The notes beneath the pieces are model-generated. The model was not told the DNA's origin. It did no database searches and worked only from the letters and a program-made list of their open reading frames with translations. A stretch of 64,000 nucleotides of DNA from JBAXAM01 sp964213355 (lineage in GTDB: Bacteria; Pseudomonadota; Gammaproteobacteria; UBA9339). A program made the position numbers and the translations under genes. Below are positions 48,272 to 56,790 of this stretch, piece after piece; position 1 is the stretch's first letter; each line of letters starts with the position of its first letter. The stretch lies in assembly GCA_964213355.1 (NCBI GenBank), contig CAXOVY010000008.1, positions 1 to 64,000 of the forward strand. The letters are read 5' to 3'.

Positions 48272-48325
48272 GACCCATATCAAAGAAAAGCAAGTTTGTA
48301 TGGTTTATTAGTTAAATCTTGAATT

Positions 48326-48483
48326 TGGTAGGCGCAGGCTTTAGCCCTGTTCATTACCTACAAATATGGTGAACATTATTTATAGGAGCAAGGTAAAGCT
48401 GAATTATTAAGCTCTGAAAGAGCGTAATAATAAGTTTGTGAAGTGACAACCATACTTATGGGTAGTAGACAGGGCGCCTACCA
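48326..48483 (+). repeat. Dispersed repeat with complementary ends, copy upstream of glyQ
   Basis: A 158-bp unit bounded by TGGTAGGCGC (48326-48335) and GCGCCTACCA (48474-48483). Inside the ends, AGCCCTGT (48343-48350) pairs with ACAGGGC (48469-48475). The interior (CATTACC, ATATGGTGAACATTATTT, AGCAAGGTAAA, CTGAAAGAGCGTAATAATAA) recurs with about 75-80% identity at 54437-54574. No coding frame. It lies directly upstream of glyQ and may form an RNA or DNA hairpin. Confidence 0.8.
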
Positions 48484-48501
48484 GATTGAACCCGGGTTCA
48501 T

Positions 48502-49401
48502 ATGATTATAAACAAAATCACATTTCAAGAACTGATCTTTAAGCTCCAGCATTATTGGGCTAGGCAAGGATGTGTTATTTTGCAGCCCTTAGACATGGAA
48601 GTTGGTGCCGGTACTTTTCATACCGCAACATTTTTGCGCTCAATAGGACCCGAACCTTGGAACGCCGCTTATGTACAGCCGTGTCGCCGTCCAACTGATG
48701 GTCGTTATGGGAACAATCCTAATCGTAGCCAACATTATTATCAGTTCCAAGTAATGATGAAGCCATCACCAAAAAACATTCAAGATCTTTATCTCGATTC
48801 GCTGCGAGCACTAAATATCGATCCATTAACCGATGATATTCGTTTTGTCGAAGACAACTGGGAATCACCCGCTTTGGGAGCGTGGGGACTTGGTTGGGAA
48901 TTGTGGCAAAATGGGATGGAGATCGGCCAATTTACCTACTTCCAACAGGTTGGTGGTTTGGAATGTAGTCCAGTAACTGGTGAAATTACTTATGGTTTAG
49001 AACGCATTGCCATGTATCTGCAAAATGTAGATAGTATGTACGATTTAGTATGGACAGATGAACCTAAAAAAATTACATACGGCGAGGTGTTTTTACAAAA
49101 TGAAATCGAGATGTCTAGTTATAATTTCAATTATGCCAATGCTCGTGATCTAGTTAATCAGTTCACAATTTGTGAACGCGAATGCGGCCATTTACTTGAA
49201 TTAAATTTGCCTTTGCCTGCCTATGAGATGGTATTGAAAGCATCACATACTTTCAACTTGCTGGATGCGCGCGGAGTGATTTCTGCTTCCGAGCGGCAAA
49301 ATTATATTTTGCGAATCAGAACGCTTGCGCGCTTGGTAGCAGAAAATTATTACAAAGTACGTGAGGGGCTTGGTTTCCCGTTACTGGCGAATAAACTATG
49401 A
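48502..49401 (+). CDS. glyQ: Glycyl-tRNA synthetase alpha subunit
   Basis: Catalytic subunit of the bacterial alpha2-beta2 glycyl-tRNA synthetase. Class II core motifs are visible: FQELIFKLQHYWARQGCVIL, the motif-2-like GPEPWNAAYVQPCRRPTDGR and the motif-3 region GLERIAMYLQ. The 299-residue length is the family norm. The start ATG at 48502 follows the dispersed repeat by 18 bases and has no strong Shine-Dalgarno sequence, so the repeat may affect its expression. Its stop overlaps the glyS start. Confidence 0.97.
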   Translation: MIINKITFQELIFKLQHYWARQGCVILQPLDMEVGAGTFHTATFLRSIGPEPWNAAYVQPCRRPTDGRYGNNPNRSQHYYQFQVMMKPSPKNIQDLYLDSLRALNIDPLTDDIRFVEDNWESPALGAWGLGWELWQNGMEIGQFTYFQQVGGLECSPVTGEITYGLERIAMYLQNVDSMYDLVWTDEPKKITYGEVFLQNEIEMSSYNFNYANARDLVNQFTICERECGHLLELNLPLPAYEMVLKASHTFNLLDARGVISASERQNYILRIRTLARLVAENYYKVREGLGFPLLANKL

Positions 49402-51440
49402 AAGATTTCCTTTTTGAGATTGGTACAGAAGAATTGCCACCAGAGAGAATTGGCGAGCTGGTATCATCTTTGGCAGCTAATATAGAAAACGGCTTAAAAG
49501 AACACGCACTAACCTATGGCTTGGTTAAAACTTATTCGACACCAAGGCGCCTTGCGGTTTTAATCACAAATCTTATTGCTTGGCAACCAGAACAATCTTT
49601 TGAACTTCGTGGGCCATCAATAGAAATAGCTTTTGATATAAGCAATCAGCCGACGACTGCTGCAGAAAAATTTGCAAAAACCTGTGGAGTAGTTGTAGAT
49701 CAATTAGATCGTATTGAAGATAAAAAAGGGAAGTTCCTCTTTTGTAAAACCACGAAAGCAGGAAAAGCCACAGCTGATCTTTTACCAGAAATAGTAACAA
49801 CCAGTATCAAAAAACTGCCAATTCCTAGGCCAATGCACTGGGGTGGGAGTAAAATATCTTTTGTTCGTCCGGTGCATTGGGTAGTGATGCTTTTTGGGAC
49901 CGAAATTATTTATACCGAAATTTTGGGAGTTAAAACTTCAAATCAAACTTTTGGTCATCGTTTTCATTATCCTCAAGCAATAGTAATTCCCGAGGCTGGG
50001 CAATATGAAGAATTACTTGAGAAAGTTGGTTTTGTTGTTGCGGATAGTGTCAAACGTCGCCAGAAAATTTGCGAGCAAATTGCTGCTAATGTAAAAATTG
50101 GTAGCACAATAATTAACGAAAATTTGCTGAATGAAGTTACCGACTTGGTTGAATGGCCCATAGCTTTGATTGGTTCATTTGATTCTCATTTTTTAGAAAT
50201 GCCGCGGGAAGCTTTGATTATGCTAATGGAAAAACAACAACGCTATTTTCCGATAACTGATGGAGCGAAAAATTTACTTTCGCAGTTTGTAATTATTAGC
50301 AACATTGAAAGCAAAAACCAAGCGCAGGTTATAGCAGGTAATGAGCGGGTAATTCGTGCGCGTCTTACTGATGCTGAATATTTTTATCGCAATGACTTAC
50401 GTGTTGATCTTGCAAGCCATAGCGAAAAATTAAAATCAGTCGTGTTTCAGGCAAAATTAGGCAGCCTTTATGACAAAACCCAGCGTCTAAAAATTCTAGC
50501 TGGTTTTATTGCAGCGAAAATTAATGCTAATGTAAAACATGCCGAGCGATCTGCCGAATTGTCTAAGTGCGATTTGATGACCTCAATGGTTTGGGAATTT
50601 CCTGAGCTTCAGGGCATCATGGGTGACTATTATGCTAGGGGGCGCGAGCCAGAAGCAGTAGCAACAGCCCTAAAAGAGCAGTATTTGCCAAGGTTTTATC
50701 AAGATGAAATTCCAACTGGCAATGTTGGCTGTGCTTTAGCGCTTGCCGATCGAGTTGATAATTTAATCGGATTGTTTGGTATTAATAAAATACCAAGCGG
50801 CGAAAAAGATCCTTTTGGACTGCGGCGCGCTGCTACAGGAATTGTCCGTATTATTTTGGAAAAAAACTTGGAGCTAGACCTAAGGGAATTGCTTGAGCAA
50901 GCATGGCTAAATTATGCAGGCCTTCTTGAAAATAGCGTTGCGATTGCCCAAGTGCTACATTTTATTTATGAACGGCTGCGCTATATGTATGCAGAGCAGG
51001 GCAAAAGCGCTAATACCTTTCGTGCTGTTTTGGCTCGTATGCCGACAGATTTACTGGATTTTGAAAAGAGATTTTTGGCAGTAACTGAATTTAATAAATT
51101 AGCAGAAGCCAGTGATTTGATCGAAATCTATAAACGGGTAAAAAATATTTTGGCTAAAGCAGATAAAGAAGAGAGTTTTTTTAATAAAGAATTGGCTACA
51201 GAACAGGCTGAACTCAATTTAGCAGAAGTAATTGAGAAAGAATCGCAAACAATAGCCGAGTTATATAAAAATAAAAATTATTTTGAAGTATTAGCGGTTC
51301 TAGTTAAAGCAAAACCATTCTTAAGTACTTTTTTTGATGAGGTTATGGTTATGGTCGAAGACAAAAAACTGCGCCTTAATCGTCTGGCCTTATTAAAAGA
51401 TTTACAGAATTTATTTACCTTAGTAGCAGATATCCAATAA
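49398..51440 (+). CDS. glyS: Glycyl-tRNA synthetase beta subunit
   Basis: Beta subunit of the heterotetrameric synthetase; binds tRNA-Gly and positions its acceptor end. The 680-residue protein starts MKDFLFEIGTEELPPE and contains TYSTPRRLAVLI, MEKQQRYFP and the HD-type block AERSAELSKCDLMTSMVWEF; the anticodon-binding region is at the end. The ATG overlaps the glyQ stop (ATGA), indicating translational coupling. In related genomes gmhB follows; here a barrel gene comes next and gmhB is 11 kb away. Confidence 0.97.
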   Translation: MKDFLFEIGTEELPPERIGELVSSLAANIENGLKEHALTYGLVKTYSTPRRLAVLITNLIAWQPEQSFELRGPSIEIAFDISNQPTTAAEKFAKTCGVVVDQLDRIEDKKGKFLFCKTTKAGKATADLLPEIVTTSIKKLPIPRPMHWGGSKISFVRPVHWVVMLFGTEIIYTEILGVKTSNQTFGHRFHYPQAIVIPEAGQYEELLEKVGFVVADSVKRRQKICEQIAANVKIGSTIINENLLNEVTDLVEWPIALIGSFDSHFLEMPREALIMLMEKQQRYFPITDGAKNLLSQFVIISNIESKNQAQVIAGNERVIRARLTDAEYFYRNDLRVDLASHSEKLKSVVFQAKLGSLYDKTQRLKILAGFIAAKINANVKHAERSAELSKCDLMTSMVWEFPELQGIMGDYYARGREPEAVATALKEQYLPRFYQDEIPTGNVGCALALADRVDNLIGLFGINKIPSGEKDPFGLRRAATGIVRIILEKNLELDLRELLEQAWLNYAGLLENSVAIAQVLHFIYERLRYMYAEQGKSANTFRAVLARMPTDLLDFEKRFLAVTEFNKLAEASDLIEIYKRVKNILAKADKEESFFNKELATEQAELNLAEVIEKESQTIAELYKNKNYFEVLAVLVKAKPFLSTFFDEVMVMVEDKKLRLNRLALLKDLQNLFTLVADIQ

Positions 51441-51630
51441 CCTCCACCACTTGATCTTAAAAAGCTTCTATCGGTAGTGTTAATAGAGATTTTTGGAGCG
51501 CCAACCTTAAGCGATTATTAAACAACATTAAGACAGCCTTAAATTGACAATATTAGGTTGAATGTAGTGCCAAATAGGATATTCTGCGCCCACTGTTAAG
51601 ATAGTATTAATCTTTCTGAGGAAATAAAAA

Positions 51631-52464
51631 GTGGGTCATAAATTAAGAACAACATGTGTTTTTTTTGTCGCGGTAACAATTATGCTAGTTCCCCAGGCCT
51701 TTGCTGGTGAAAAAGTGGAGTCTGAATTTGGTTTAACAACTTCATATTATCGATACCAAGAACCAAATGTTATGAGCCTTAGAGCTGTAAACATAGGCTT
51801 AAATTATATTGGTACATTAGTGTTTCAAAATGATTGGTTTATACGCGGCGATCTAGCAGCAACTATAAGTGGTGGCGCTAAGTACAGCAGTAATGGAACT
51901 GGAAGTATGAATAATGTAAAAAATTGGTATACCGATATTCGTGCTTTGTTTGGGAGAAATTTTGAGTTTAAAAGTTCTTCATTATCCCCTTATGCAGGTT
52001 TTGGCTATCGTTACTTGGACAATAATTCTGAAGGAATGGTAACCACTACTGGTAATAGTGGTTATCGTAGGGCAAGTAATTACTACTATTTACCAATCGG
52101 TATTACGCATCAAGTAAATTTATCAAGTCAGTCTAAGTTGGTTACCAATATTGAATTTGATTATTTGACCATAGGCAAACAAGTCAACTATTTCTCCGAT
52201 TTTTCTATTGTACAAACTAAGTATGGCAAAATTTTAGGAAGGGATATTACAAATACGCAAAAAAAGGGATATGGAGCTCGGTTCAGTACCATGTGTCAGA
52301 TAAACAATTGGTTAATAGGTCCGTATCTAACCTATTGGCGTATAAATACTTCAGATGGAGTAGTTGTACCAACGATTGATACAAACAATAGCGTTGTTTA
52401 TTATGAACCCAAAAACAACACCATAGAAGCAGGCTTAAAAATCAGCTATAAGCTGGCAGAATAA
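51631..52464 (+). CDS. Predicted outer-membrane beta-barrel protein
   Basis: A 277-residue exported protein that starts with GTG at 51631 behind GAGGAAA. Signal peptide about 1-25 (PQAFA cut). The mature part is built of alternating aromatic strands: SPYAGFGYRYLDN, IGPYLTYWRIN, and a closing strand AGLKISYKLAE. It shares the PYxGxGYRY block with the minus-strand protein at 26426-27277. An outer-membrane barrel role is inferred; no enzymatic motif is visible. Confidence 0.68.
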   Translation: MGHKLRTTCVFFVAVTIMLVPQAFAGEKVESEFGLTTSYYRYQEPNVMSLRAVNIGLNYIGTLVFQNDWFIRGDLAATISGGAKYSSNGTGSMNNVKNWYTDIRALFGRNFEFKSSSLSPYAGFGYRYLDNNSEGMVTTTGNSGYRRASNYYYLPIGITHQVNLSSQSKLVTNIEFDYLTIGKQVNYFSDFSIVQTKYGKILGRDITNTQKKGYGARFSTMCQINNWLIGPYLTYWRINTSDGVVVPTIDTNNSVVYYEPKNNTIEAGLKISYKLAE

Positions 52465-52496
52465 AAACTGAGCTAGATTGGGTATAAATACACACT

Positions 52497-53849
52497 TTAT
52501 TTGTGATCGGTTTGTTTTTTACAAAAATCTTCCAGATGGTGGATGTTAACACCGCCTTGTAAAAATTTTTTATCTTCTAAAATACGTTGATGTAGTGGTA
52601 TGTTTGTTTTTATTCCTTCTATTACAATTTCTTTTAGCGCATTTCTCATCTTTACTATGGCAATTTCTCGAGTCTTGCCATAGCTAATAATCTTACCAAT
52701 TAAGGAATCATAAAATGGAGGAACAACATAGCTTTGGTAAATATGCGAATCAACCCTAATTCCAGGACCACCAGGCGCATGGAAAACATTAATTTTCCCT
52801 GGGCAAGGCATAAAATTATCTGGATCTTCGGCATTAATTCGACATTCGATTGCGTGTCCATGGATCTGAACTTCTTTGCCTCTTATGCTTAATTTTTCAC
52901 CAGCGGCAACTAAAATTTGCCACTTAACAATATCAATTCCGGTTGTTTCTTCGGTAATTGAATGCTCAACTTGGATGCGTGTATTCATTTCAATAAAGTA
53001 AAATTTGCCATCTTCATATAGAAATTCAAATGTACCGGCGCCACGATATTTTAACCTACGGCAAGCAGCAACGCATTGATCGCCAATATCTTCCCGTTGT
53101 TTTGAAGTAATGCCAATGGCAGGAGCTTCCTCGAGAACTTTTTGGTGTCGTCTCTGCATTGAGCAATCACGTTCACCAAGATAAATAGCATATCCCTTGC
53201 CATCACCCAAAACTTGAACTTCAATATGGCGTGGGTTTTGCAAAAATTTTTCCATGTAGATAGTTGGATCACCAAATGCAGAACTTGCTTCAGCTCGTGT
53301 CATAGAAATTGAATTTAGCAACTCGGTTTCGTCGTGTACTACACGCATGCCGCGTCCACCACCACCAGCGGCAGCTTTTATAATTATTGGATAACCAATT
53401 TTTTTTGCAAGAATAACGTTTTCATGATCATTTTTACTTAAGGGGCCATCAGAACCAGGTATGCAGGGAATGCCGGCTTGTTTCATTGTGTGAAGTGCGG
53501 CTATTTTATTACCCATAGTGCGAACGGTCTCATGGTTGGGGCCGACAAAAGTGAAACCGCTTTTTTCAACCTGTTCGACAAAATTAGCATTTTCAGCAAG
53601 AAAGCCATAGCCAGGATGAATGGCGTCAGCTCCGGTAATTTCTGCGGCGCTAATTACAGCGGGAATGTTAAGATAACTGTCTGCCGATGGTGGTGGTCCA
53701 ATGCAAACAGCTTCGTCGGCAAGTTGTACATGCATCAACTCTCGATCAGCGCTTGAGTAAACGGCGACAGTTTTAATCCCGAGCTCGTAACAAGCTCGTT
53801 GTATCCTTAAAGCGATTTCACCACGGTTTGCTATTAAAACTTTTTTCAC
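52497..53849 (-). CDS. accC: Biotin carboxylase (acetyl-CoA carboxylase)
   Basis: AccC carboxylates the biotin of AccB with bicarbonate and ATP, the first step of fatty acid synthesis. The 450-residue protein has VLIANRGEIALRIQRA at the N-terminus, the ATP-grasp glycine loop AAAGGGGRGMRVV, HIEVQVLGD, and the catalytic EMNTRIQVEH. Length matches E. coli AccC. It follows accB with a 24-base gap in the usual accBC operon. Confidence 0.97.
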   Translation of the reverse strand: MKKVLIANRGEIALRIQRACYELGIKTVAVYSSADRELMHVQLADEAVCIGPPPSADSYLNIPAVISAAEITGADAIHPGYGFLAENANFVEQVEKSGFTFVGPNHETVRTMGNKIAALHTMKQAGIPCIPGSDGPLSKNDHENVILAKKIGYPIIIKAAAGGGGRGMRVVHDETELLNSISMTRAEASSAFGDPTIYMEKFLQNPRHIEVQVLGDGKGYAIYLGERDCSMQRRHQKVLEEAPAIGITSKQREDIGDQCVAACRRLKYRGAGTFEFLYEDGKFYFIEMNTRIQVEHSITEETTGIDIVKWQILVAAGEKLSIRGKEVQIHGHAIECRINAEDPDNFMPCPGKINVFHAPGGPGIRVDSHIYQSYVVPPFYDSLIGKIISYGKTREIAIVKMRNALKEIVIEGIKTNIPLHQRILEDKKFLQGGVNIHHLEDFCKKQTDHK

Positions 53850-53873
53850 GGATTCACCCTTGTTTATAGGTTT

Positions 53874-54320
53874 TTACTCAATAACAAATAACGGTTGCCC
53901 ATACTCGACCGCTTGAGCATTTTCAACCAAGCGTGCAGTTATAGTTCCTGATCTATCAGATTCGATTCTATTGAACATTTTCATGGCTTCAATTAAACAA
54001 AGGGTGTCGCCAGTTTTAACTTGTTGTCCGATATCTACGAAATGCTTAGATCCGGGTGTAGCTGAAAGATAAACTGAACCGACCATTGGAGAATTTACGG
54101 TATGTTTTGCGATAATAGCTTCTGTTTTGCTTGGCTCTAATAGCGATTTTTGATTAGATTGCTGCATTATTGGCGTAGATGTCTGCATAATCTGTTCAAA
54201 GTTAGCTATAGATTTGTTCAGTGTTACACGGATAGATTCTTTTTCTTCATGAATCTCAAGTTCAGCAATATTATTTTCATTTACTAAATCAATAAGTTTT
54301 TTTATTTTTCTTATATCCAT
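53874..54320 (-). CDS. accB: Biotin carboxyl carrier protein
   Basis: Carrier subunit of acetyl-CoA carboxylase. The 148-residue protein has an N-terminal helical segment starting MDIRKIKKLIDLVNENN, a Gln/Ser-rich linker (about 45-70) and the biotinyl domain ending with Lys114 in EAMKM, about 35 residues from the C-terminus as expected. aroQ, often upstream, is absent; the dispersed repeat copy and groES are divergent upstream. Confidence 0.96.
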   Translation of the reverse strand: MDIRKIKKLIDLVNENNIAELEIHEEKESIRVTLNKSIANFEQIMQTSTPIMQQSNQKSLLEPSKTEAIIAKHTVNSPMVGSVYLSATPGSKHFVDIGQQVKTGDTLCLIEAMKMFNRIESDRSGTITARLVENAQAVEYGQPLFVIE

Positions 54321-54436
54321 AGATGATTCTCATTTATAATTCAAAATTGAATTACAATTTAACAAAAAATTGATGTTTTGTCCATAATCGAAGCAAGTTC
54401 AATGAAGATAGCTGTATAATTGATGAGTGTTATGAT

Positions 54437-54574
54437 GGATGAAACACGGACTAAAGCCTTGTTCATTACCCAGATATGGCGAACATTATTTTAGAAGCAA
54501 GGTAAAACTAAATTATTAGTTCTGGAAGAGTGTGATAATAAGTTAATGAACAGAGTTTTATCCTGTGCCTACCC
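54437..54574 (+). repeat. Dispersed repeat, copy upstream of groES
   Basis: Homologous to 48326-48483: CTTGTTCATTACC, ATATGGCGAACATTATTTTAG, AAGCAAGGTAAAACT, AAATTATTA, TCTGGAAGAGTGTGATAATAAG, then a right end TCCTGTGCCTACC. The left end is degenerate (GGATGAAAC instead of GGTAGGCGC). ATGAAC near the right end pairs with GTTCAT near the left. Confidence 0.78.
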
Positions 54575-54606
54575 AATCAACGACAAGATATTTTGTTGTG
54601 TAGGGA

Positions 54607-54642
54607 TTGAAGTATTGACATTAACCCCCACTTGATTATCAT
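54607..54642 (+). promoter_or_regulatory. groES promoter: sigma-32-like and sigma-70-like overlapped
   Basis: TTGAAG (54607-54612) with CCCCCACTT (54625-54633) fits the sigma-32 pattern CTTGAA-N11-15-CCCCATNT. Overlapping it, TTGACA (54615-54620) and TATCAT (54637-54642) with a 16-base spacer form a sigma-70 promoter. Confidence 0.65.
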
Positions 54643-54668
54643 TGGCACTCTTTTTATTAGAGTGCTAA
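54642..54668 (+). promoter_or_regulatory. CIRCE operator (HrcA binding site)
   Basis: TTGGCACTC-N9-GAGTGCTAA differs from the CIRCE consensus TTAGCACTC-N9-GAGTGCTAA at one base. It overlaps the end of the sigma-70 -10 box and lies about 80 bases before groES. Confidence 0.93.
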
Positions 54669-54746
54669 AAAATATAGCAAAAGCATAAAAACACGCCAAG
54701 CTATATCCATAAAACAACAATAATTAATAATCAGGAGAAGAGCTAC

Positions 54747-55040
54747 ATGTCAAAAATTCGTCCTTTACATGACCGCGTGGTCATTAAGCGTATGGAAGAA
54801 GAGCGTACCTCTGCCGGTGGTATTGTGATTCCAGATACAGCTGCCAATGAAAAACCAACCCGTGGTGAAGTCTTTGCTGTTGGTAAGGGTGGTTTATCAA
54901 AGGATGGTCAGGTTCATCATATGGAAGTTAAAGTGGGTGACAAAGTGTTGTTCGGTAAATATTCTGGCACTGAAGTCAAAATTGATGGAAAAGAATATGT
55001 CATCATGCGTGAAGAAGACATTTTGGCTATTGTCCAATAA
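54747..55040 (+). CDS. groES: Co-chaperonin GroES
   Basis: Heptameric lid of the GroEL chamber. The 97-residue protein has IRPLHDRVVIKRMEEERTSA, the mobile loop TSAGGIVIPDTA that contacts GroEL, and KIDGKEYVIMREEDILAI at the end. AGGAG lies before the ATG. Expression should rise on heat shock through the CIRCE site and the sigma-32-like promoter upstream; groEL follows after 67 bases. Confidence 0.98.
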   Translation: MSKIRPLHDRVVIKRMEEERTSAGGIVIPDTAANEKPTRGEVFAVGKGGLSKDGQVHHMEVKVGDKVLFGKYSGTEVKIDGKEYVIMREEDILAIVQ

Positions 55041-55107
55041 GTGTTTATTATCATGTATGTGTGAAGAAAATGTTTTAGCAGTTTTCAATAAGCGGAGGAA
55101 TTAAAAT

Positions 55108-56766
55108 ATGTCAGCTAAAGATTTAAAATTTGGTGGTGATGCACGTCACCTAATGTTACAAGGTGTTAATTTATTAACTGATGCAGTTGCCGTAACTCTT
55201 GGTCCCAAAGGACGTAATGTTGTAATAGAAAAATCTTTTGGTGCCCCAACAATTACTAAAGATGGTGTATCAGTTGCTAAAGAAATCGAACTTAAATGTA
55301 GGTACATGAATGCGGGTGCACAGATGGTGAAAGAAGTTGCATCGAAGACTTCAGATATTGCTGGCGATGGCACTACTACTGCAACTGTATTGGCAAGAAG
55401 CATGTTGACCGAAGGCGTAAAAGCTGTAGCGGCCGGCATGAATCCAATGGATCTTAAACGTGGTATGGACCTTGCGGTTAAGGCTGTTGTCGAGCAATTG
55501 GTCAAGCTTTCAAAGCCATGCGCCGATGCTAAAGCAATTGCACAAGTTGGTACTATTTCTGCTAATGCAGACGAGGCGATTGGTAATATTATTGCTGAAT
55601 CAATGGGAAAAGTTGGCAAAGAGGGTGTAATCACAGTTGAAGATGGATCTGGACTAGAAAATGAACTAGAAATTGTTGAAGGTATGCAATTTGATCGTGG
55701 TTATTTATCACCATATTTTATCAATAATCAGCAGAACATGAGTGTTGAGCTACAAACACCTTATATTTTAATTGTTGATAAAAAAATCTCTAATGTGCGC
55801 GAAATGCTGCCACTATTGGAAGGGGTTGCTAAATCAGGCAAACCATTATTTATCATCGCCGAAGATGTTGAAGGAGAGGCTTTAGCAACTTTAGTAGTTA
55901 ACAATATTCGCGGTATAGTTAAAGTTGCTGCAGTTAAAGCACCTGGTTTTGGTGATCGTCGTAAAGCAATGTTACAAGATATAGCAGTGTTAACTGGAGC
56001 TAAAGTTATTGCAGAAGAGGTTGGTTTGACTCTTGAAGGTGCTACTTTAAATGATCTTGGTCATGCCAAACGTATTGCTATCACTAAGGATAATTCGACA
56101 ATTATTGATGGTGCTGGTGCGCAAAAAGATATTAAAGCGCGCATTGAGCAAATTCGTTGTGAAATTGACAATACCACTTCTGATTATGATCGCGAAAAAT
56201 TGCAAGAAAGACTAGCTAAACTTGCTGGTGGTGTTGCCGTAATCAAAGTTGGTGCTGCAACTGAAATCGAGATGAAAGAGAAAAAAGCTCGGGTTGAAGA
56301 CGCATTGCATGCAACGCGTGCTGCAGTTGAAGAAGGGGTTGTTCCTGGTGGTGGTGTTGCTTTAATTCGTTCTTTGCAAGCAGTCAAAACCATTAAAGGG
56401 GCTAATCACGATCAAGATGCTGGTATTGCTATTATTCGTCGAGCACTTGAAGTACCATTGCGTCATATTGTAAGCAATAGCGGTGATGAGCCATCGGTAG
56501 TGCTTAATAAAGTTGCTGAGGGCAAAGGCAATTTTGGTTATAACGCAGCAACTGGTGAATTTGGAGACATGATACAAATGGGTATTCTTGATCCAACCAA
56601 AGTTACACGCACGGCATTACAAAATGCTGCATCTATTGCTGGCCTAATGATTACTACTGAATGCATGATTACTGATCTTCCAAAGAAGGAAGAAACATGT
56701 AGCCATGGTGGTGGTGGTATGGGCGGTGGTATGGGAGGCATGGGTGGTATGGGAGATATGATGTAA
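55108..56766 (+). CDS. groEL: Chaperonin GroEL
   Basis: ATP-driven chaperonin subunit of 552 residues. Features: GPKGRNVVIEKSFGAPTITKDG, the ATP-contact DGTTTATVLA, LEVVEGMQFDRGYLSPYF-type sequence (IVEGMQFDRGYLSPYFINN), GVAVIKVGAATE, and a Gly/Met-rich tail (GGMGGM repeats). It follows groES, with GGAGG before the ATG. A terminator follows about 35 bases past the stop. Codon use looks like other genes here, though highly expressed GroEL often differs. Confidence 0.98.
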   Translation: MSAKDLKFGGDARHLMLQGVNLLTDAVAVTLGPKGRNVVIEKSFGAPTITKDGVSVAKEIELKCRYMNAGAQMVKEVASKTSDIAGDGTTTATVLARSMLTEGVKAVAAGMNPMDLKRGMDLAVKAVVEQLVKLSKPCADAKAIAQVGTISANADEAIGNIIAESMGKVGKEGVITVEDGSGLENELEIVEGMQFDRGYLSPYFINNQQNMSVELQTPYILIVDKKISNVREMLPLLEGVAKSGKPLFIIAEDVEGEALATLVVNNIRGIVKVAAVKAPGFGDRRKAMLQDIAVLTGAKVIAEEVGLTLEGATLNDLGHAKRIAITKDNSTIIDGAGAQKDIKARIEQIRCEIDNTTSDYDREKLQERLAKLAGGVAVIKVGAATEIEMKEKKARVEDALHATRAAVEEGVVPGGGVALIRSLQAVKTIKGANHDQDAGIAIIRRALEVPLRHIVSNSGDEPSVVLNKVAEGKGNFGYNAATGEFGDMIQMGILDPTKVTRTALQNAASIAGLMITTECMITDLPKKEETCSHGGGGMGGGMGGMGGMGDMM

Positions 56767-56790
56767 AAAACATTTTGTCCCTTTTTAGTT

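Larger units (their letters stand above)
54321..54746. other. Intergenic region between accB and groES
   Basis: A 426-base gap between divergent operons. It holds the AT-rich accB promoter region (54321-54400), a copy of the dispersed repeat (54437-54574), and the groES heat-shock promoter with its CIRCE operator (54607-54668). No coding frame is seen. Confidence 0.75.

Noticed and set aside
55146..55634. A 162-codon frame antisense to groEL
   Set aside because: Wholly inside groEL, which is certain; composition is a reflection of the groEL codons.
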